Shown here: piece by piece, positions 19,579-27,028 of the stretch
Layout of the letters: every line of letters begins with the position of its first letter
Position numbering within the stretch: the first letter of the stretch is position 1
Assembly (NCBI GenBank): GCA_041987205.1
Contig: JBHIWX010000006.1
Coordinates: forward strand, 9,236 to 73,235
Origin: BOKV01 sp041987205
GTDB lineage: Bacteria > Pseudomonadota > Alphaproteobacteria > Rhizobiales > Rhizobiaceae
Reading direction: 5' to 3'
DNA: 64,000 nt
Position numbers and translations under genes: made by a program
Notes under the pieces: generated by a model
Databases searched by the model: none
Seen by the model: only the letters and a program-made list of their open reading frames with translations
Told to the model about the DNA's origin: nothing

Positions 19579-21276
19579 TCAGGCGCGGCGCACGACGTTG
19601 CGCTGCATGCGGCTGAGCAGGATGACCGGTATCGTGCCGATGGCGACGATTGCAAGCGCCGCCACGGACGCATCCTCGAACAGCGCGCGGGATGCCTTTT
19701 CATAGACGAAGGTCGCCAGTGTCTGGAAGTTGAACGGTCGCAGCAGGATCGTCGCCGACAATTCCTTCATCGCGTCCACGAAGACGAACAGGCCGGCCGT
19801 GGCGAAGGCGCGCTTGAGCAGCGGGAACTCGACGAAGAGCAGCGTACCGGTCTCCGTGCGCCCCAGCGTGCGCGCCGCCATCGGCAGATGATCCGACAGG
19901 CGCGAATAGCCCGATTCCAGCGAGCCGTGTGCGATGGCAAGGAAACGCACCGCCATCGCATAGACCACGATCGCGGCCGTGCCCGATAGCAGGAGCCCCG
20001 TAGACATGCCGAAATGGCTCCGCATCACCCCGTCGAATGCGTTGTCGAAGCGCGTGAACGCGAACAGCGTGCCGATGGCGAGCACCGATCCGGGCACCGC
20101 ATAGCCGAGTGTCGAAAGGCGTAGCAGCCACGAAAGCGCCTTGCCTGGCGCGGCTCGCTGTGTGGCGATCACGGCAAAGCTCGCCGCCACCGCGATGAGC
20201 GCCGCCCCGAGCGAAACCGTGACGGAGTTGAGCACTGCCTGCCGGAGCGCGGGGTCGGCAAACTGGTCCAGACGGCGCGCGGCTTGCGAGATCATCAGCG
20301 CGGCCGGCGCGGCAAAGCCGATCAGCGGGGGCAGGGCGCAGGCGACCAGCGCCAGCGCCGCCGCGAACCCCGACAGCCTGGCGGGCGTCAGCGTCTGGCC
20401 GTGCGCGCCGGGCGCGGCATAGCGCCGGTTGCCGCGCGCCTTGCGTTCGGCCGCCATCATCACGGCGACGAAGGCGAGCATGACCAGCGCGATCTGCGCC
20501 GCGCCAGCGAGGCTCCCCCGGTTGAGCCAGGTATCGAAAACCGAGAAGGTCAGCGTTCGCACGCCGAGGAATTCGACCGCGCCGATATCGTTGAGCGCTT
20601 CCAGCATGGCAAGGGTCGCGCCGGCCACCAGCGCGGGGCGGGCGAGCGGCGCTGCGACGCGGGTGAACTGTCGCCAGCCGCCGGCACCGAGCACCCGGCT
20701 TGTGTCAATGACCGTCGAGCCCTGCATTTCGAACACCAGCCGGCATGTCAGGAAGACGTAGGGATAGAGCACGGCGCTCATCACGAAGATCGCACCGGGC
20801 AGGGAACGGATTTCCGGAAACCAGTATTCCGCCGGTCGCTCGAAGCCGCCGAGCGCGCGCACCGCGCTTTGCAGCGGCCCCGTGAAATCCGCGATCTCGA
20901 CGAAGCAATAGGCCGACAGATAGGTCGGGATGGCGAGCGGCAGCACCAGCGCCCAGTGCAGGAAATCGCGCCCGGGAAACCGGTAGCGCGCGACCAGCCA
21001 GGCTGAGACGATGCCGATCATAGACGTCATCACGCCGACGCCCGCCAGCAGCAATAGGGTTTCGGCAAGCGCGCGCGGCACGACATTGCGCGCCAGATGC
21101 GGCCAGACGCCGGTCGAGTCTCCGCTTGCGAGTACAACCAGCGAGACGAAGGGAATGGCGACCGCCGCGATCACGATGAGCGCGAGGATCGCCGCCGGCC
21201 GCCAGCGCCGCGCATAGCGGTTGCGCGCCGTGATCGCGCCGCTCATGCTCGCTTCATTGCCCGGTGTGCTCGACAT
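19579..21276 (-). CDS. Fe(III)-type ABC transporter permease (FbpB/AfuB family)
   Basis: A 565-residue inner-membrane protein with two fused permease halves, as in FbpB. Each half has several hydrophobic helices and a cytoplasmic EAA-like loop (DTSRVLGAGGWRQFTRVAAPLARPAL in the first half, AARTLGRTETGTLLFVEFPLLKRAF in the second). The family imports ferric iron with a periplasmic binding protein and an ATPase. Neither partner gene is adjacent, so partners must be encoded elsewhere. It starts 55 bases after the end of the sensor-kinase gene on the same strand. The exact start is uncertain: ATG 21246 is an alternative. Confidence 0.85.
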   Translation of the reverse strand: MSSTPGNEASMSGAITARNRYARRWRPAAILALIVIAAVAIPFVSLVVLASGDSTGVWPHLARNVVPRALAETLLLLAGVGVMTSMIGIVSAWLVARYRFPGRDFLHWALVLPLAIPTYLSAYCFVEIADFTGPLQSAVRALGGFERPAEYWFPEIRSLPGAIFVMSAVLYPYVFLTCRLVFEMQGSTVIDTSRVLGAGGWRQFTRVAAPLARPALVAGATLAMLEALNDIGAVEFLGVRTLTFSVFDTWLNRGSLAGAAQIALVMLAFVAVMMAAERKARGNRRYAAPGAHGQTLTPARLSGFAAALALVACALPPLIGFAAPAALMISQAARRLDQFADPALRQAVLNSVTVSLGAALIAVAASFAVIATQRAAPGKALSWLLRLSTLGYAVPGSVLAIGTLFAFTRFDNAFDGVMRSHFGMSTGLLLSGTAAIVVYAMAVRFLAIAHGSLESGYSRLSDHLPMAARTLGRTETGTLLFVEFPLLKRAFATAGLFVFVDAMKELSATILLRPFNFQTLATFVYEKASRALFEDASVAALAIVAIGTIPVILLSRMQRNVVRRA

Positions 21277-21331
21277 GGCCGAAGGCTATGGCCCCCGGGC
21301 CTTCGATTTGCAAGACCGCACCCGGCGTAGA

Positions 21332-24300
21332 CTAGTCCGCCAGCACTCTCTGAGTTGGAAAGTGCACATGCGCGATGGTCCCTTCGCCGGGTGTGCTTTC
21401 GAGGTCGAAATAGGCGCGGTTTGCCTCGACCAGCGCTTTCGTGAGCGGCAGGCCGAGCCCGGTACCCTGGCCGCGCCTTTCGTCGACGCCGCTCAATTGC
21501 TGGAACGGCTTCATGGCGTTGTCGATTTCCGAAGCGCTCATGCCCTTGCCGGTGTCGCGTACGCGAAGCGCCACTTCGCCATTACCTTCATAGACCGTCG
21601 AGACGATCACCTGACCGTTCTCCGGCGTAAACTTGATGGCGTTCGACACGAGGTTGAGAATGATCTGGCGGATCGAGCGCGCATCGGCGACGACACGCGG
21701 CACGGCGCGCGACAGCGAGGTGCGGATGATGATGCGGTCGCGATTGGCCTGCGGCTGCAGCAGCGCTACCGTTTCGGCGGCGAGTTGGTTGAGGTCGACC
21801 GCCTCGTAGGACAGCTCCATCTTGCCCGCCTCGATCTTCGAGATGTCGAGCAGATCGTTGATCAGGTCGAGTACATGCACGCCGGAACGGTTGATGTCGC
21901 GCAGATATTCGCGATAGCGCTCATTGCCGATTGGGCCGAACCGCTCCTCCAGCATGACATCGGAAAAGCCGATGATCGCGTTGAGCGGCGTACGGATCTC
22001 GTGGGAGACGCGGGCCAGAAAATCGGTCTTCTGCTCGCTCGCAAGTTCCGCGGCGCGCTTGGCGTTGACCAGTTCTTCTTCCGCCTTCTTCCAGTGTGTC
22101 ATGTCGCGCAGGACGAGGCAGAACTTCTCCGCCGCGCCGACAGGCCCGATGGTGATGTAGAGCGGGATCAGGCCACCCTTGGCTTCCTTGCCGATCACCT
22201 CACGCCCGTCATGCAGCATGAAGGTGACGCCGGGCTGCGCCAGTTCAGCCATGTAGTCGGCGAGCGCCTTGTGGCTTTCCTGCGCAAACAGATCGGTCAG
22301 CGGCTTGCCCGTCGCCTGGTCGAGATCGATGCCGAAAAGTGCCTCGGCCGAGGCGTTGATCGATTCGATCGTGCCGTCGCGGTCGGCGATCACGATGCCG
22401 TCGGTGGCGGTGTCGAGAATGTTCTGCAGTTCGGCGACGCGCACCATGTCGAGCGCGATCTTCTCGTCCTCCGGCAGGCTTTCCGTGCCGCCTGTCGTCG
22501 GGCGGAAGCTGAGCAACAGCGCCTTGCCGGCATCGCCCTCCGCATCGCTCCACGGCACGGTCTGCAGCAGCGGGCTGATGTTCATCCGCCGGCCGTCCTT
22601 GCAGATCAGCGTCGCGCGGCCTTCCGCCGGCTCGCCCGACAGGAGCGCGTCCACCCCGCCGGCCGCCGACAGTTCGTCGACCGTCTCGTAGCCGGTCAGT
22701 TCCAGCAGTTCGGGATTGGCGAACAGGGTCACGCCGTTGCGGTAGATCAGCACCGGCACCGGCAATTGTTCGAGGATCGCATTGGTGCCGCGACGTCGTT
22801 CGGCCACGCCGCCGATCGGGAGCGGCGAGTAGGCTTCGGCCCGTTCATCACCGTCATGATCTTCGGACGCAGCGGCCTCGGGCGCAGCGTCGTCTTCGCC
22901 GTGTGCGGCGTAGCGGGATTCTTCGTGACCTTCGGTCGTCCCGAAGCCCTCGCGATCCATTTCCTTCGCCTCTACCTCATCGGTGTCGCGCGTATCGGGC
23001 GTTTCAGTCCCGGCGTTATCGTCCCTGCTCGTCTCTTCGGAAGCTTCCTCGACGGCGCGGCGATAGTCTTCGCGTTCACTGCGTGGCGCTTCCTCGCCAT
23101 TGCGCAGCGTTCTGCCGATCTCGCTGAAGGCCTGGCTCTCGCGCCGGCTCAATTCGTCCTGCGCGTCGCTGCGGGCGGGGCTGCGCAGCTGGACGACATT
23201 GGCCGCCATGCTGCCGGCCTCGACCGCTTCCTCGCTGCGGCCGGCGATGCGCCGTTCCTCGATCTGCTCGCTTTCAGCGTCCGGCGCTTCTGTTGTCGCG
23301 GTCTCCGCTTGGTCGTCAGCATGAGACTTGGGTGCCTGCACCGGCATCAGCGCCAGTCCGGTCTCGTTCGGATCGATCACGCTGTCGGACACGCGAATGA
23401 TGCCGAAGCCCCTGAACCCGTCGAAGCGGCGCTGCGCGTCGAAGGCCGGCAGGGCGGCAAGGTCGATCGGCACCACCAGATCGGTACCCTGCACCGGCCA
23501 CATCACGGACTTGCCCGACCACGTGTCGCGCCGTTCCAGCAGGCGACGGATCTCGCCCGAATTGTCGAACCCGAAAACGGCGGCGACCTCGCCCCATTTG
23601 CGTCCGACGATGTCGGCGGCGTTGGGGCCGACGGTCTGTGCCAGTTCCGGCGAGACGGAGCGGAATTCCTGGTCGGTGTCGATGATCCAGGCAAAGCGCA
23701 CTGGATCGCCGTCACGGGCAAAGACGAAGCCTTCGTCTTCTGCCTCTGCGGTCCTGTCCTCGGCCGGTTCTTCTGCAACTGTCGTCGCAGCAACTTCAGG
23801 GTGGCTTTCTTCGGCGGTCACCACTTCGTCGAGGTCCGATTCGTCGTCGTGCGTTTCCCGGTCTTCGCCGATCGATTCGTCTTCTTCGTTGAGCGCAGCG
23901 TCGATCTCTGCCGTTGTTTCCTCAGGCTCCCGTTCGACAACGGGTTCCTGCGCGTGAATATCGTCCCCCGAGACTTCCGCAGACGAGATTTCCTCCGTAG
24001 AGACCTTGTCCTCGGCGGTGTCCACCTGTTCGTCCGGCGCCTCGTCGGATTCCGGCGCTGCCCGTGCGGGCTCCGGCGTCTCCTCCACGGCACTGCCGCC
24101 TCTCAGGCCCAGATACCAGCGGTCGAGCAGGGACGGCATGCGCAGCCGCTGCATCGGTTCGGCCGCGCGCGTCTCTTCGGCAGCAGTCTCCTCCGTGACG
24201 ATGGCATCCTCATCGGCTTCGTTCGGGGATTCTGCCTCGTCGTTTGCAGCGTCGCCGTCTTCGAGGATCTCGTCGTCGAAATCGTCATCCTCCCAGCCTT

Positions 24301-25270
24301 CCGGCGGGACAAGTTCGCGTCGCTCGCCATCGAAGGCGACAGGCTCGGCGTCGCGTTCCTCGATTTCCCAGCCCGGTGGCGGAGCGAGTTCGCGCTTTTC
24401 GCCGCCGAAGGCAACCGGTTCGGCCTCAAGTGCCGGATGCCGTTCTTCCGAAAGGTCTGTGGTTTCTTCAGCCGTCAGGTCGACAGCCTCGTATGGCGCT
24501 TCGGTAACTACGGGCGTGGTCTCCAGCGGCGCGACAAAAGCGGTCGGCTCCGCATCGCTGTCTTCCGGCGCCGTCGCGGTTTCCGTTTCTTCGTCGACCT
24601 CGCTCGCCTCGGCGCAGACCAGCAGATAGCGGCCAGGTCGCTCGCGCAGGCGCGCCACGCCGACGGCGATCGCCTCACCATCGCCCAGGTCCACGACCCG
24701 CTTGAGCAGGCGGTCGCTTTCCTCGGCCACTTCGTCGATCAGGACGGAAATGTCTTCGGGCGACAGGTCGATATTGGCGAAACTGTCGCTGGCGGCGATC
24801 GCCAGCCCGTAATCGTCGACGATGGCCGCGGCGGAGGCGAGGCCGGTGAACGAATCCACCGCGTTCGCCGCCAGCTCATGCTCGCGTGTTGCCCGCGCGA
24901 ACCGGTCTTCCGTGGTCACCAGCAACACGGCCTGTTCGCCGGCGGGGAGCCGGACGAACGAGAGTTCGCACTGGATGAATTCTGTTCTCAGCCCGCGCGC
25001 GACCCGGAAGCCGCGCACCATGGGCTCGTTGTTCTCGATCTGCGAGACGGCGTCGCGCAACTGCCGCACGAAGGGCTGCGACGGGCTCAGCGGAATGCCG
25101 ATGATCTCGGCCAGATCGGTGCCGCCGAACAGCGCCGCGCCGGGTGCATTGGCCCACAGCACGGCGTGCATGTCCGCATCGAACAGGATCGTGGCTTCCG
25201 GCGCCAGCACGCGGCGGCGCAACTCGGCAAGCACGGTGAGGTCTAGAAAAGAGTAACGCGATCCCGGCAT
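21332..25270 (-). CDS. Large cytoplasmic PAS sensor histidine kinase, PdhS/PleC type
   Basis: A 1312-residue kinase with no membrane segment. N-terminal PAS-like region about 20-120, then a very acidic linker about 223-515. A PAS-like domain lies about 525-640, a second charged linker about 640-830, and PAS domains about 840-940 and 948-1060. The HisKA domain has phospho-acceptor H1090 (FLARVSHEIRTPLNAIIGFS). The ATPase domain has NLVSNAIKF, DTGKGM and GQGTGLGLPL. The H-box plus ERFGPIGNERY places it with PdhS/PleC/DivJ kinases that act on DivK and hence CtrA. A perfect CtrA-type site lies 70 bases upstream. Odd features are the length and an imperfect 20-residue tandem repeat at 283-327. Confidence 0.85.
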   Translation of the reverse strand: MPGSRYSFLDLTVLAELRRRVLAPEATILFDADMHAVLWANAPGAALFGGTDLAEIIGIPLSPSQPFVRQLRDAVSQIENNEPMVRGFRVARGLRTEFIQCELSFVRLPAGEQAVLLVTTEDRFARATREHELAANAVDSFTGLASAAAIVDDYGLAIAASDSFANIDLSPEDISVLIDEVAEESDRLLKRVVDLGDGEAIAVGVARLRERPGRYLLVCAEASEVDEETETATAPEDSDAEPTAFVAPLETTPVVTEAPYEAVDLTAEETTDLSEERHPALEAEPVAFGGEKRELAPPPGWEIEERDAEPVAFDGERRELVPPEGWEDDDFDDEILEDGDAANDEAESPNEADEDAIVTEETAAEETRAAEPMQRLRMPSLLDRWYLGLRGGSAVEETPEPARAAPESDEAPDEQVDTAEDKVSTEEISSAEVSGDDIHAQEPVVEREPEETTAEIDAALNEEDESIGEDRETHDDESDLDEVVTAEESHPEVAATTVAEEPAEDRTAEAEDEGFVFARDGDPVRFAWIIDTDQEFRSVSPELAQTVGPNAADIVGRKWGEVAAVFGFDNSGEIRRLLERRDTWSGKSVMWPVQGTDLVVPIDLAALPAFDAQRRFDGFRGFGIIRVSDSVIDPNETGLALMPVQAPKSHADDQAETATTEAPDAESEQIEERRIAGRSEEAVEAGSMAANVVQLRSPARSDAQDELSRRESQAFSEIGRTLRNGEEAPRSEREDYRRAVEEASEETSRDDNAGTETPDTRDTDEVEAKEMDREGFGTTEGHEESRYAAHGEDDAAPEAAASEDHDGDERAEAYSPLPIGGVAERRRGTNAILEQLPVPVLIYRNGVTLFANPELLELTGYETVDELSAAGGVDALLSGEPAEGRATLICKDGRRMNISPLLQTVPWSDAEGDAGKALLLSFRPTTGGTESLPEDEKIALDMVRVAELQNILDTATDGIVIADRDGTIESINASAEALFGIDLDQATGKPLTDLFAQESHKALADYMAELAQPGVTFMLHDGREVIGKEAKGGLIPLYITIGPVGAAEKFCLVLRDMTHWKKAEEELVNAKRAAELASEQKTDFLARVSHEIRTPLNAIIGFSDVMLEERFGPIGNERYREYLRDINRSGVHVLDLINDLLDISKIEAGKMELSYEAVDLNQLAAETVALLQPQANRDRIIIRTSLSRAVPRVVADARSIRQIILNLVSNAIKFTPENGQVIVSTVYEGNGEVALRVRDTGKGMSASEIDNAMKPFQQLSGVDERRGQGTGLGLPLTKALVEANRAYFDLESTPGEGTIAHVHFPTQRVLAD

Positions 25271-25340
25271 CGTTTCACAACTCGAATGTACCCATGGGCC
25301 GGCACGACCATATCTTTCACACGCATGTCGTGGTCCGTCG

Positions 25341-25355
25341 TTAACGGTTTCTTAA
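25341..25355. promoter_or_regulatory. CtrA-type binding site upstream of the PdhS-like kinase
   Basis: TTAACGGTTTCTTAA is a perfect match to the full CtrA consensus TTAA-N7-TTAA. It lies 70 bases upstream of the kinase start and about 85 bases from the phasin operator. It suggests that the kinase gene is under the regulon its family helps control. Confidence 0.65.
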
Positions 25356-25440
25356 TAAACGCGCGTCCCGTCAGGGTCCAGAAAATCCCCCTGTTCCGAC
25401 AGTGCAAACTCCGGGCAGGGTTAATTTCAACAATCTTCCA

Positions 25441-25489
25441 TTGTGCAGCGCAACAAAATGTTGCAATGCACAATAAAACGCACTATATG
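25441..25489 (+). promoter_or_regulatory. Phasin promoter with overlapping PhaR-type inverted repeat
   Basis: An inverted repeat, TTGTGCAGCGCAACA (25441-25455) and TGTTGCAATGCACAA (25459-25473), is complementary at 13 of 15 positions around AAA. Phasin genes of this group are repressed by PhaR at TGC/GCA-rich dyads, which this resembles. TTGCAA (25461-25466) and TATATG (25484-25489) are spaced 17 bp, so bound repressor would cover the -35 element. Confidence 0.6.
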
Positions 25490-25568
25490 GGGCCTACAGC
25501 ATCAAGCTGCGCCGGCACGAAGCGCGGCTGAGCACATCAGCTTGAAATCGAACCTAGGAGTTCCTGCA

Positions 25569-26063
25569 ATGACCGCCAGCAAGAAAACCGCCACCGACGC
25601 CTTTCAGTTCCCGCAATTCGACGTATCCAAGTTTGACCTCGCCACGCTGAGCGAAGGCTACCGCGATTTCGCCGAGCAGGCGATGAACCAGAGCACCGAA
25701 GTTTACGAGAAGTACAAGGCCGCTGCCGAGGAAGCCACCGCTTCGGCCCAGAAATCCTTCGACGCCCTGCGCGAGGGTGCTGCCGTTCTGTCCGCCAAGG
25801 CGATCGAGAACACCAAGACCAACACCGAAGCCGGCGTTGCCTTCGTCGAGAAGCTGACCGGCGCCAAGAGCTTCGCCGAAGTCCTCGAACTGCAGGGCGA
25901 GTTCTTCCGTTCCGCCTTCGAGACGCTCGCATCCCAGGCCAAGGAAACCCAGGATCTGGCTACCAAGGTCGGCGAAAAGGCCACAGCTCCGGCCAAGGCT
26001 GCCGCTCAGAAGGCTACCGCCGAAGCAACGGCTGCCGTCGAAAAGGCCGTCAAGGCCGCGTGA
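25569..26063 (+). CDS. phaP: Phasin family protein (PHB granule-associated)
   Basis: A 164-residue amphipathic helical protein that coats polyhydroxybutyrate granules. It opens with FQFPQFDVSKFDLATLSEGYRDFAEQAMNQSTEVYEKYKAAAEEA, typical of the phasin_2 family, contains GAKSFAEVLELQGEFFRSAFETLASQAKE, and ends in an Ala/Lys-rich low-complexity tail. The start at 25569 has AGGAG eight bases upstream; the frame is open further upstream but that part is unlike the family. A PhaR-like dyad sits over its promoter and a strong terminator follows. Codon use is strongly biased (GAAG, GCC, ACC), as expected for an abundant protein. Confidence 0.93.
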   Translation: MTASKKTATDAFQFPQFDVSKFDLATLSEGYRDFAEQAMNQSTEVYEKYKAAAEEATASAQKSFDALREGAAVLSAKAIENTKTNTEAGVAFVEKLTGAKSFAEVLELQGEFFRSAFETLASQAKETQDLATKVGEKATAPAKAAAQKATAEATAAVEKAVKAA

Positions 26064-26134
26064 AGCCCTTAGGCTTCTCGCCGTGATTTGAAGGTTTGAT
26101 CCGGCCGCGCATGGTGCTCCGGAGGTGAACCGCG

Positions 26135-26170
26135 AAAAGGCCGGAACGGTTGCGTTCCGGCCTTTTTTCT
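26135..26170 (+). terminator. Factor-independent terminator of the phasin gene
   Basis: A 14-bp stem (AAAAGGCCGGAACG / CGTTCCGGCCTTTT) with a GTTG loop, followed by TTCTT. Located 70 bases after the phasin stop. Confidence 0.88.
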
Positions 26171-26274
26171 TGTCCGTCGTGCGAATCCGCTTCCGGTACG
26201 AAAGCGCGGTCTTGCAAAGCGCCGACTTCCACCGTATGTCACCGGTTCGCGGCGGCAAGCCGCCGCCCGATTGT

Positions 26275-26351
26275 GCGGTTGTAGCTCAGCTGGTTAGAGC
26301 GCTGGATTGTGGCTCCAGAGGTCGGTGGTTCAAATCCACCCAACCGTACCA
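26275..26351 (+). tRNA. tRNA-His (GTG), alphaproteobacterial form without encoded G-1
   Basis: A complete 77-base cloverleaf. Acceptor GCGGTTG pairs with CAACCGT, giving a G1:U72 wobble pair. The anticodon arm is CTGGA-TTGTGGC-TCCAG with anticodon GTG. The T arm is GGTGG-TTCAAAT-CCACC. The discriminator base is A73 and the CCA end is encoded (26349-26351). The base before position 1 is T, so the otherwise universal G-1 of tRNA-His is absent from the gene. This combination is known for alphaproteobacteria with divergent histidyl-tRNA synthetases; such a synthetase gene is at 62.3 kb. Confidence 0.97.
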
Positions 26352-26430
26352 TTCACAAATTCACCAATATTGCCGATCGCGGTCCCGGATTGTTGCAGTT
26401 GACCGGTCTGGGCCCGCTTTGCGCTCGATG

Positions 26431-26457
26431 TGTGCCCGAGTTGTGCCCAACATGTGC
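26431..26457 (+). repeat. Phased TGTGCCC direct repeats beside tRNA-His
   Basis: TGTGCCC begins at 26431 and 26442, and a partial copy (TGTGC) at 26453, so the period is exactly 11 bp. The array starts 80 bases after the tRNA 3' end. Spacing of one helical turn next to a tRNA resembles arm-type sites of tyrosine recombinases. No integrase gene or second copy of the tRNA 3' end was found in the window, so this may be the scar of a lost element. Confidence 0.4.
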
Positions 26458-26543
26458 AATGTGGCACTTGCGTCATTTTTCAAATTTGAGCCAAAATGTG
26501 TCGCTATCTTGACGTGCAGGGGTCGCAACCGGGAGAAGTGAAC

Positions 26544-26972
26544 ATGTTTGTGCAGTGGGGTCGAAGCGTTACATCGAGGGCTTCCATCCTCGCGGTTTTG
26601 ATGGCCGCGACGATGGCTGTCCCGCCCGCCTTGGCGGTGGATGGAACCTATGCGCGTTCGGCCAATAGCGGCCAGAAGAAGTGGATGGACGAATATTCCG
26701 GATGGAATAATGACTGTTCCTTCATGACCATCGATGTCGATGTTGTCGAGCCGCCCGCCCACGGCAAGGTCACGCCGCGCCCGGAAATCAAGCGGATACC
26801 GAAGGTCGCCAAGCGCGGCAGTTCCGGCGCCTGCGCCGGCCGCAAGATGAAGGCGCTGGTGGTGTATTACACGTCCAAACCCGGCTATCGCGGCCGTGAC
26901 AGGTTCAAGGTGCGCATGAAGGCGCGCGGCCAGAGCCCGGCCTATTTCGTCTACAATGTCAATGTGAGGTAG
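26544..26972 (+). CDS. Small secreted protein with a single tandem-95/Big_9-like module
   Basis: A 142-residue product. Signal peptide about residues 1-31 (hydrophobic SILAVLMAATMAVPPALAV). The mature part has the pattern GKV...YYTSKPGYRGRDRFKVRM, the core of the immunoglobulin-like tandem-95 (Big_9) repeat found in bacterial surface proteins, here as one copy. Two cysteines (in NNDCSF and GACAGR) may form a disulfide. The start at 26544 is chosen for GGGAGAAG upstream and because it places the signal peptide near the N-terminus. It lies 56 bases before the caspase-like gene and probably shares its promoter. Confidence 0.65.
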   Translation: MFVQWGRSVTSRASILAVLMAATMAVPPALAVDGTYARSANSGQKKWMDEYSGWNNDCSFMTIDVDVVEPPAHGKVTPRPEIKRIPKVAKRGSSGACAGRKMKALVVYYTSKPGYRGRDRFKVRMKARGQSPAYFVYNVNVR

Positions 26973-27028
26973 GGAGCGCGGTCCGGGCGGATGCGTTCCA
27001 GAGCGGTTGTCAACAAGGAGGTAGCCCA

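Noticed and set aside
21221..25246. A 1341-codon open frame on the + strand opposite the sensor kinase.
   Set aside because: It is antisense to a kinase with clear PAS, HisKA and ATPase motifs. Its translation is His/Arg/Asp-rich without any domain, as expected of a high-GC antisense frame.
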